From assembly GCA_964519955.1 (NCBI GenBank), contig CAZFLM010000061.1:1-41334 (forward strand): a stretch of DNA of 41,334 nt, in the 5' to 3' direction. Made by a program: the position numbers and the translations under genes. The notes under the pieces are model-generated. The model searched no databases. It was not told the origin of the DNA and saw only the letters and a program-made list of their open reading frames with translations. The DNA is from CAZFLM01 sp964519955 (GTDB lineage Bacteria; Armatimonadota; Chthonomonadetes; Chthonomonadales; CAJBBX01). Positions 35,341 through 41,334 of the stretch are shown here, in pieces. How positions within the stretch are numbered: position 1 is the first letter of the stretch; each line of letters starts with the position of its first letter.

Positions 35341-37662
35341 CTACCCCAGCGGCAGCTCGACCCGTTGGCGTTCCGGCGAGCGGTGGCGCTCGATGCCGTC
35401 GACGGTGACGACGAAGGCGTCGCCGCGCTTCCAGGCGACATCGACCGTGTGGCCGCGGTAGCGGATGGCGGACATGACGAAGCGGTCCAGGTCGAACGGG
35501 AGCGGGTCGAGGACCAGATTGCCGGAGCCGTTGGGCTGCAGGCCCACCAGGTGCTTCACGAGCAGGTCGACAACCCAGGAGTGCTGGTAGTCGTCCACGC
35601 CGCGGTACATGCTGGGCGTGCCGGTGTTCGGGTTGTAGTGCTCGAAGCAGTTGGGGCGCATCGGGTTGCCGTCGTGGAACATCAGGTGCACGAAGCGCGT
35701 GATGAGCTGGGCGGCGACGGGGCGCAGGTCCGGGTCCATCGCGGCGGCCGTGGCGACGGCCTCGCAGACGTGGGAGTTGGTCATCGGCCAGACGCGCCCG
35801 TTCCATGGGCAGGACATGCGCCGGCCGCGCCACTCCGCCTCGGCGCTGAAGAACGGATCGTCGACGCTGCTGGCGGGTACGGGCCACGTGGTCCAGAACT
35901 CCGCCGGGTTCAGCAGGTGGTCGCGCAGGGCCGCGAGATGCTCGGGGCCGGCGATGTCGCACAGGAACGGGTAGAAGCCGCACGCGGCCTTGTAGGGCGA
36001 GCGCCGGCCGGTGCGGGCGTCGAGGTCGTAGAAGAACGTCGTCTCCGGGTCCCACATCCTCTCGCGCACGGCGTCGCGCGTCGCGTCGGCCTTGCGCCCC
36101 CAGACCGTCGCCTCCTCGCCCTTGCCCAGCAGGCCCGCCATCGTGGCCAGCGCCCGCTGGAGCTGGTAGATGTAGACCGTTGCGTCGACCCCCTTGAGCT
36201 GGATGCGGCGCCAGTCGTCGGCGTGCGGGTCGACGAAGAGGTAGCGGCTCATGTACTCCTGGCCGGTCTCCCCCTGGTCGACGATGTCGTAGAGGTGCGA
36301 GTCCTCGCGGTCGCGCTCGCGCTCGAAGTACTCGGCGTAGCGGCTGAGCACGGGGTACATGCGGTCCACGAAGGCGAGGTCGCCGGTGATGTGATAGAGC
36401 TGCAGGGCGTTGGCGCCCCAGTTGGCGTGGTAGAAGCCGCGCGTGGGGCGGAAGAGATACAGGTGGCCGGGCAGGTAGCCGCTGTTCTCCTGCGCGGCGA
36501 AGAGACCCTCGATGCACCCGTGTGCGAGCCTCGGGTCGTGCATCCAACCGGCCTCGAGCATGTGGCACTGAGCCGAGTAGGAGATGTGGCTCCGGAAGCC
36601 GCCGATGCCCTCGAAGACGCAGGGATACGGGAAGCGCACCCCCTCCTCGCCCTCCAGTTGGTGGCCGCCCACGTCGACGGTGAGGAGGCGAAGGCCGTAC
36701 CAGCGATACCAGTAGTAGCGCTGGATGAACGGGTCGGAGCACTCGAAGTAGGGCACGTGGGCGTAGTAGTCGGTCCAGCGGGCGCGCGATTCGGAGGCCA
36801 GGTCCGTGGACAGCTCCTGCCGTAGGCGGGCGACGGCGCGGTCGCGATCCAGGCCGATGTTGGCGCCGAACTGGATGGCGCGCGCCTCGCCGACGGGCAC
36901 CTCGAGGCTGTAGTGGAGGCAGATGTGCAGGTGGCCCTCGTCGGCGCCGTTCGTGCGGAACTCCTCGACCAACACGCCCTCGCGGAACTTCTCCGGCACG
37001 ATGGAGACCTGCCAGTTCGGCGACGGGTCGGTGCGTTCGGCGAGGTTGGCGCAGACGGACAGAGGCGGGCGGTCCGCGCCGATGGCGACGTGGAGCCCGT
37101 GGCGCCGCGCCGGCGGGGCCGACTTGCCGCGCTCGCCCCAACCTGCGTTCTCGGCCGGCCGGTCCGCGTAGGGCTCCGCGCCGTAGTCGAGCATGTGCGT
37201 GAACACGACGCCGTCCGTGAGGCGCTCGATGTTCTCGGCGCTGACGGTGCGAGCGCCGGGCCGGAAGGCGGAGCGCTCCTGGAGCGACCAGAGGATGAAG
37301 TGCAGCACGCGCGGCCGCCTGGAGTCGTTGTAGACCGTGACGCGCGAGCCGAGCGTGTCGGCGGCCGTGACCACCTTGTCCTCGCGTACCCGCAGGCCGT
37401 CGGCGAGGTAGGTCTGGGTCAGCGCGTCGGGCGTCCAGCGGCGCCCCTCGCGACGGAGGGCGATCGGGCGGTCGTGCTCGTCCAGGATAACGAGCGTGAA
37501 CAGGCGGTCGAGGCGCACATCGACGAAGTAGGCCTCGTCCCAGAAGCCGAAGTGGTCGAGGTACCGCGGGAAGGCGGGCGCGAACATGGCCGCGCCGCCG
37601 CCGCCGAGGTACCACTTGTCGCTGCGCTCGAGGTGCTCGAGGGGGTCCAGCCGGGTGCTCAT
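35341..37662 (-). CDS. (alpha/alpha)6-barrel glycoside hydrolase (GH63/MGH1-like)
   Basis: A 773-residue protein without a signal peptide. The N-terminal half is a beta-rich domain (FLDERD-type strands, RVTVYNDSRRPRVLHFILWSL). From about 320 the helical toroid starts: YYWYRWYGLRLLTVD, FEGIGGFRSHISYSAQCHMLEAGWMHD, then GYLPGHLYLF and FYHANWGANALQLYHITGD. AATVYIYQ-like and WGRKADATRDAVRERMWDPETTFFYDLD helices follow, then PWNGRVWPMTNSHVCEAV, a GH63-like W-x-G/N-x-W-P segment. Acidic residues in EGIGGF and NCFEHYNP are candidates for catalysis. Members hydrolyse alpha-glucosides, trehalose-like sugars or mannosylglycerate; the exact substrate cannot be told. The gene stands alone behind a long repeat array. 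Confidence 0.85.
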   Translation of the reverse strand: MSTRLDPLEHLERSDKWYLGGGGAAMFAPAFPRYLDHFGFWDEAYFVDVRLDRLFTLVILDEHDRPIALRREGRRWTPDALTQTYLADGLRVREDKVVTAADTLGSRVTVYNDSRRPRVLHFILWSLQERSAFRPGARTVSAENIERLTDGVVFTHMLDYGAEPYADRPAENAGWGERGKSAPPARRHGLHVAIGADRPPLSVCANLAERTDPSPNWQVSIVPEKFREGVLVEEFRTNGADEGHLHICLHYSLEVPVGEARAIQFGANIGLDRDRAVARLRQELSTDLASESRARWTDYYAHVPYFECSDPFIQRYYWYRWYGLRLLTVDVGGHQLEGEEGVRFPYPCVFEGIGGFRSHISYSAQCHMLEAGWMHDPRLAHGCIEGLFAAQENSGYLPGHLYLFRPTRGFYHANWGANALQLYHITGDLAFVDRMYPVLSRYAEYFERERDREDSHLYDIVDQGETGQEYMSRYLFVDPHADDWRRIQLKGVDATVYIYQLQRALATMAGLLGKGEEATVWGRKADATRDAVRERMWDPETTFFYDLDARTGRRSPYKAACGFYPFLCDIAGPEHLAALRDHLLNPAEFWTTWPVPASSVDDPFFSAEAEWRGRRMSCPWNGRVWPMTNSHVCEAVATAAAMDPDLRPVAAQLITRFVHLMFHDGNPMRPNCFEHYNPNTGTPSMYRGVDDYQHSWVVDLLVKHLVGLQPNGSGNLVLDPLPFDLDRFVMSAIRYRGHTVDVAWKRGDAFVVTVDGIERHRSPERQRVELPLG

Positions 37663-37784
37663 GGTCTCTCACCGAGGTGTATGTAGATGCATTCCCATTC
37701 GACGTGGAGGGGTCCGGCACCTGCGCGACGCGGGAGAGTGCCGCCGAGGGCGGCGGCGGTCCGCGGTCTGGCCGGCGGAACAGC

Positions 37785-38187
37785 GGTGGCGACGGAGCGC
37801 CACCCTCCAGGGCCGCGCGGGTGGGCGGGCCTGGGGACGCTGCAAGCGTCTCTACGTGGCGGGCGGGGACGCCCATCCCACCGCGGCTCAGTGCGGGACG
37901 GGCAGGGCCGCCCATCCCACCGGGGCTCGGTGCAGGACGGGCAGGGACGCCCATCCCACCGCGGCTCGGTGCGGGACGGGCAGGGACGCCCATCCCACCG
38001 GGGCGCGGTGCCAGGACGGGCAGGGACGCCCATCACACCGGGGCGCGGTGCAGTGCGGGCGGGGGACGCCCATCCCCCACGGCTCGGTCGCCGGACGGAC
38101 GGGGACGCCCATCCCACCGGGGCGCGGTGCCAGGACGGGCAGGGACGCCCATCCCACCGGGGCTCGGTGCAGGACGGGCAGGGACGC
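37785..38187. repeat. GGTGGCG hairpin followed by eight 39/40-nt tandem units
   Basis: The palindrome GGTGGCG / CGCCACC is at 37785-37804. From 37860 to 38174 there are eight contiguous units of 39-40 nt starting CGGGCAGGGACGCCCATCCC, diverged by a few bases each, plus a partial ninth. They fill most of the space between the glycosidase start (37662) and the VanX-like gene's stop (38202). No gene is seen in 37663-38201; open frames there are by-products of a period divisible by three. Confidence 0.92.
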
Positions 38188-38201
38188 AGCAGGCGGCGTC
38201 C

Positions 38202-39161
38202 CTACAGGGCGGGCACGCGGGATGCGATGAAGAGGCGCTCGACGCCCGGGATGAACTCAACGGCCGTCGCATGGTCGCCGAGCCGAGCGGGCAGGGGCGT
38301 CCAGCGTCTGCGGTCGGCGGAGGCGTACAGGGGCCCGACGGGCGGCTCGATGGTCAACGAGACCGGGCGGCCCTGCGACCACTGGAGGCACACGTCGAGG
38401 ACGCCATCGGCCGAACGCGGGACGCAGCGCCAGGCCCCGGGCTGCACCTCGGCGACGGCATCGGCAGCCGCGCCGTCGTGGGCGACCTCGAGCGACATAG
38501 GCGCCGGGACCAGGCCGTAGGGACAGGTGGTCTCTCCCACTCGGACGGCCCAGGCCGAGTCGCCCCACGAGTAGTGCCAGTACTCCTCGCGGCAGTTGGA
38601 GAAGCCCGCCCCGAGCATGGCGTCGACGAGGAGCAGGCGGTTGGCGCGCGCCTCGGGAGAGATGCCGTCGGACCACGTATAGGCGCCGTCCCAGCGTTCC
38701 AGCGGTGACGACACATCGACGGGCTGGCCGTCGGCCCCCACCAGGACGACATCCACCGCGCCGCCCGTGCAGTGGCCTGGCGGGGCGGGCTGGTCGTACG
38801 GCGCAAAGTAGCGGTTCGCGGCACGGCGTCTGGCGGAGAGGGGCCACTCGGGGTGCTCGCGGCAGACGCTGGCGTAGTAGGCGTCCCAGTGGCGCCTCTG
38901 CATCGCCAGCGTGCGAAGCGCGGTGCCGGCTTGGAACGCGTAGCCGGTTGGCAGCCGGCCGGCGGCGGCGTTCAGCATGTCCGCGACGGTCTTGCGCAGG
39001 AAGGGGCAGCAGCCGTCGCGGACGGTGACGCTGGGGCAGTGGCGGCGGATGTCGACGAGGGGCTCGCCGGTCTCGACGATGCGGACGCGGTTGAGGGCGG
39101 CGATGGGCTCGGGCGCGCCGATCCTGCGGGACGCCCTACTCCTCTCGGTCTTCGTCATCAT
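38202..39161 (-). CDS. VanX-like D-Ala-D-Ala dipeptidase (peptidase M15D) with C-terminal extension
   Basis: A 319-residue zinc peptidase. The metal site is H130 and D137 in PGHCTGGAVDVVL (the SxHxxGxAxD pattern with Pro-Gly first), plus E193 and H196 in REEYWHYSWGD. The family's opening LNRVRIVETGEPLVDIRRHCP is intact. VanX enzymes cut D-Ala-D-Ala, in vancomycin resistance or peptidoglycan turnover; no vanH or vanA ligase is nearby, so turnover is likelier. Residues about 215-319 form an extra beta-rich domain (VPAPMSLEVAHDGAAADAVAEVQPGAW; VCLQWSQGRPVSLTIEPP) not usual in the family. No signal peptide is seen. Its start overlaps the upstream acidic gene by 26 nt, suggesting translational coupling; a second ATG lies at 39158. 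Confidence 0.85.
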   Translation of the reverse strand: MMTKTERSRASRRIGAPEPIAALNRVRIVETGEPLVDIRRHCPSVTVRDGCCPFLRKTVADMLNAAAGRLPTGYAFQAGTALRTLAMQRRHWDAYYASVCREHPEWPLSARRRAANRYFAPYDQPAPPGHCTGGAVDVVLVGADGQPVDVSSPLERWDGAYTWSDGISPEARANRLLLVDAMLGAGFSNCREEYWHYSWGDSAWAVRVGETTCPYGLVPAPMSLEVAHDGAAADAVAEVQPGAWRCVPRSADGVLDVCLQWSQGRPVSLTIEPPVGPLYASADRRRWTPLPARLGDHATAVEFIPGVERLFIASRVPAL

Positions 39162-39468
39162 CCAGCTCGTCCACGGCGCCGGAGCAATCGGTGTAGCGGC
39201 TTATCTGCTCCCCGCGGAACACGTGGGCGACGAAGTCCTCCCGCTCGAAGCGAGGCATGTAGGACGAAACGATGTCGTCGTCAATCTGGGCGAGCAGTTC
39301 TTCCTCGTCGGAGACCTCCATGTCGGCCTCGAAGATGATGGTCGCGTGGATGGTGTCCTGGGCGAAGTGAACGTCTACCTGGCCGACACGCCGGTCATCA
39401 TCCCAGATGAGGTGTATCTCGGAAGTGGGCGTGCGAACGAGGCGGGTCAACCTGAAACGGCTTTCCAA
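39136..39468 (-). CDS. small acidic protein of unknown function
   Basis: A 110-residue protein. Its first half is beta-strand-like (MESRFRLTRLVRTPTSEIHLIWDDD; VGQVDVHFAQDTIHATIIFEADME). The second half is strongly acidic (SDEEELLAQIDDDIVSSYMPRF) and ends DELDDDEDREE. It reads as a stable cytosolic fold, but no family is recognised. It overlaps the VanX-like gene's start by 26 nt in another frame, so both are likely made from one message. Confidence 0.65.
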   Translation of the reverse strand: MESRFRLTRLVRTPTSEIHLIWDDDRRVGQVDVHFAQDTIHATIIFEADMEVSDEEELLAQIDDDIVSSYMPRFEREDFVAHVFRGEQISRYTDCSGAVDELDDDEDREE

Positions 39469-39528
39469 GTGCAGACACCCCCGTCATAGGATGGTGGGCG
39501 CATTCGGCGCGGAGCCCATCAACGAGGC

Positions 39529-39550
39529 GGGCAGGCACTCGTGCCTGCCC
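39529..39550. terminator. terminator of the FapA-like gene
   Basis: Perfect 10-bp stem GGGCAGGCAC / GTGCCTGCCC with a TC loop, 84 nt downstream of the stop of the 39635-40996 gene. The core resembles the 39-nt repeat family (GGGCAGG...CCTGCCC). The rest of 39469-39634 shows no gene. Confidence 0.55.
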
Positions 39551-39634
39551 CACCCGTTCTCAACCGGTTCCGCGGTCCCGAAGGCGCCGGGTCACCCCTA
39601 TTGTGGCCGATATCGCGTCCGAATGGAATGCGGT

Positions 39635-40996
39635 TCAGGCGACCCGCGTCTCCTTCCAGGGGCGGACGGCGATGTGCAGCGGGTCGGCGCCCTCGGTGAA
39701 GAACACGCAGCACAGGGCCTGGTCGACCCGGTTGGACGCCTGCCCGACCTTGACCTCGACGCCCGGATAGACGGTGCCACGAACGACGACGTTGGCCGCG
39801 ATCTTCTCCTTGCTCGTCACGGTCAACTGCCGGCGCTCGCCATGCAGCTCGCGGACGCGGTCCTCGAGGTTGCGCCGCTCGTCCATCAGCCTCTGTATCA
39901 GCTCACGCTTGTCCGGCGGGAGCGCCGCGGTCGGCAAGGCAGCCAGGGGGCGCAGGGTCGCGCCGATCTTCTGGGCGGTGGCCTCGCATGCGGCGATCTC
40001 TTCCTGTATCTCGGTAGAGCGGACCCCGTTCAGGCCGTCCACCGCCACGGCAGCGGTGGTGTAGGTGCCGTTATCGGCGCCGAGGTCCATCGCGTCGATG
40101 CCTCCGGTGGCGAGCAGGTCGCCGCCGGCGATGGAGGCCCCATCGAGCGCAATGAGCTTGCCGTGGCAGTTCACCTCGCAGTTGAGCAACTGCTCCAGGA
40201 CGTAGACGTTGCCGTCGGCCACGATGGTGCTGCGGGCGGCCCGCGTCACGAAGACGTCGCCGCGCGCGCGGACCTTGACCCCGGCCAGGGATCCCTTGAC
40301 GGCGACCACGCCTCGCGCCTTGATGCTCCCGCCGCTGCGCATGTTGCCCATCACGACGAGGCCGCCCGACGCCACCGTGTCGCCCTCGAGGTCGCCATCG
40401 ATCCAGCGGATCGGATGAACGACCAGGCGATCCCGAATCAGTTCCGCACAGCCGTCCGCGGTAGCGGTGAACTGCAGGCGGTCCTCGGACATCCGGACTC
40501 CCGACCCGGCCGTGATGCCGGTGTCGCGCCCCTTGGCCTGGGGCACTGCCGCGAACGGAGCCAGGAGCGTCTTGCCGGGCGTGCCGGCGCGGGCGGGGGT
40601 CACGTTCAGCAGGACCTGGCCGGCCTTCACCATGCGTTCCGGGTCGTAGGCGAAGTAGTCCGGGATGCCGTCAATGCGCTGCGGCATCGGGTGCTGGATG
40701 GCGTGCAGGTCGATCCGCCAGGTTGTCTGCGCGTCGACGCCGTCCTCGGGGAGCTGCCCCTGGGCGGCGACGACCGCAGGCGATGAGAGCCCGGTCTCGT
40801 GGGCCACCTTGACGGCGCGGCCTATCTCTGACTCGCGGATGCCGTACATGACGCCCATCCGTCGGAGTTCCTCTACGACCTCGGGCACGGTGACGGAGCG
40901 GCCTGCCGCCTTCGGCGGAGCCACCGTGAGGGTCACTTGCGTCTTGTCTTCGTTCATGACGAGCTGGAACCGCCCGTCGCGGTCACATTCAGCCAT
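39635..40996 (-). CDS. FapA/DUF342 family polymerising-type protein
   Basis: A 453-residue protein from ATG 40996 (MAECDRDGRFQLVMNEDKTQVTLTVAPP); the longer frame begins in non-conserved sequence. After the N-terminal domain (VPEVVEELRRMGVMYGIRESEIGRAV) and PEDGVDAQTTWRI comes PGKTLLAPFAAVPQAKGRDTGITAGSGV, typical of the family. About 210-330 is a right-handed beta-helix of short repeats (DGDLEGDTVASGGLVVMGNM, GSIKARGVVAVKGSLAGVKVRARGDVFVTRAARS). It ends with a coiled coil (KRELIQRLMDERRNLEDRVRELHGERRQL) and a small beta cap. DUF342 proteins in Vibrio and relatives affect flagellar number or placement; no flagellar gene lies here, so the role is open. A 39-nt repeat array lies upstream. Confidence 0.85.
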   Translation of the reverse strand: MAECDRDGRFQLVMNEDKTQVTLTVAPPKAAGRSVTVPEVVEELRRMGVMYGIRESEIGRAVKVAHETGLSSPAVVAAQGQLPEDGVDAQTTWRIDLHAIQHPMPQRIDGIPDYFAYDPERMVKAGQVLLNVTPARAGTPGKTLLAPFAAVPQAKGRDTGITAGSGVRMSEDRLQFTATADGCAELIRDRLVVHPIRWIDGDLEGDTVASGGLVVMGNMRSGGSIKARGVVAVKGSLAGVKVRARGDVFVTRAARSTIVADGNVYVLEQLLNCEVNCHGKLIALDGASIAGGDLLATGGIDAMDLGADNGTYTTAAVAVDGLNGVRSTEIQEEIAACEATAQKIGATLRPLAALPTAALPPDKRELIQRLMDERRNLEDRVRELHGERRQLTVTSKEKIAANVVVRGTVYPGVEVKVGQASNRVDQALCCVFFTEGADPLHIAVRPWKETRVA

Positions 40997-41172
40997 AGTG
41001 TGGATGCCTCTCGCGCAGAAGGCCTTGGTGCAGCGGGGGTCCAATGGCAAACGCTCGTCGGGGAGCAAACCTTCCTAATTGGGGTTATCGGGGGAACGGC
41101 ACTCGTTCTTGAGAGCCGGGGCTGGGGGTGGAAGCAGGCAGGCGGGCATCTGGCTTGGTCGATCGATCGGCT

Positions 41173-41334
41173 GTGCATGGCGGGCAGGGACGCCCGCCCC
41201 ACCACGGCTCCGTGCATGGCGGGCAGGGACGCCCGGCCTGCCACCGCGCTGTGCCTGGCGGGCAGGGACGCCCGCCCCACCACGGCGCTGTGCATGGCGG
41301 GCAGGGACGTCCGGCCTACCGCAGCGCTGTGCTT
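41173..41334. repeat. four tandem 39-nt units running off the window edge
   Basis: Units of exactly 39 nt start at 41173, 41212, 41251 and 41290 with GTGCATGGCGGGCAGGGACG and vary at a few sites. The window ends 6 nt into a fifth. They belong to the same family as 37860-38174, differing mainly in GTGCATGG against TCGGTGC at the unit joint. From 40997 to 41172 I see no gene or clear promoter. Confidence 0.92.

Noticed and set aside
35291..37993. 900-residue minus-strand open frame
   Set aside because: It is the antisense-offset shadow of the 773-residue glycosidase, extended through the 39-nt repeats whose period keeps frames open. Its composition (Arg, Pro, Ala) is that of a shadow frame.
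37860..38187. CRISPR-like array
   Set aside because: The 39/40-nt units are contiguous and there are no unique spacers between them; units differ by scattered point changes. No cas genes are present.
38202..39161. Vancomycin-resistance cluster
   Set aside because: Only a VanX-like peptidase is present; no VanH/VanA-type dehydrogenase or ligase and no VanRS pair is adjacent.

Overview
The window is high-GC bacterial DNA with dense coding, many overlapping antisense shadow frames, a high share of GTG starts and a housekeeping set (cysS, secA, thrC, uppP, ogg-type glycosylase). An H-X9-DG-type prepilin, a SecA carrying extra insertions plus a SEC-C tail, and families of 39-nt intergenic repeats fit a GC-rich environmental lineage. 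Armatimonadota or a neighbouring Terrabacteria-type phylum is my best guess. This is inference from gene style, not a phylogeny. A run of exactly 100 N (19260-19359) marks a scaffold join inside a tandem repeat, so this looks like a draft or metagenomic assembly.

Region 1 (1-9125) is the right end of a defence island. It ends at a 55-nt 3' half of tRNA-Ser(TGA), the usual footprint of integration at a tRNA gene. The intact tRNA and any integrase would lie left of the window. Inside are a type III-like restriction helicase gene cut off two thirds of the way through its family length, and the last fifth or so of a Mod-type DNA methyltransferase. Between them sits one 4.9-kb gene for a 1627-residue STAND-type P-loop NTPase with a long helical middle and a C-terminal phospholipase-D-like domain. 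After the methyltransferase remnant come a frameshifted Shedu-like (DUF4263) nuclease gene and a second, decayed copy of the same methyltransferase 3' end. The STAND-PLD gene is the strongest candidate for an undescribed defence system.

Region 2 (9126-17569) is core genome: a rhomboid protease fused to TPRs, then a two-component system (histidine kinase and OmpR-type regulator) transcribed away from a zinc-ribbon protein and a cation diffusion facilitator. The divergent promoter region holds a mirrored pair of 11-bp-phased direct repeats, so the regulator probably controls both sides. Next come undecaprenyl-diphosphatase, cysteinyl-tRNA synthetase and an OGG-type 8-oxoguanine glycosylase, all on the minus strand.

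Region 3 (17570-31236) holds a small four-cysteine protein and threonine synthase. These are followed by a Gfo/Idh/MocA oxidoreductase, a secreted transglutaminase-like protein, a type I phosphodiesterase-like enzyme, a lipoprotein with a coupled secreted protein, a HEAT-repeat membrane protein, a beta-propeller glycosidase-like protein and secA. secA has a strong promoter and a terminator-like hairpin in its leader.

Region 4 (31237-41334) holds a frameshifted prepilin gene, a PIN-type toxin-antitoxin pair, tRNA-Val(TAC) and a SUKH-TPR protein. It also has a REP-associated tyrosine transposase flanked by a 35-bp inverted repeat, a large (alpha/alpha)6 glycosidase, a VanX-like dipeptidase overlapping a small acidic protein, and a FapA/DUF342 protein. 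Arrays of 39-nt GC-rich repeats lie upstream of several minus-strand genes.
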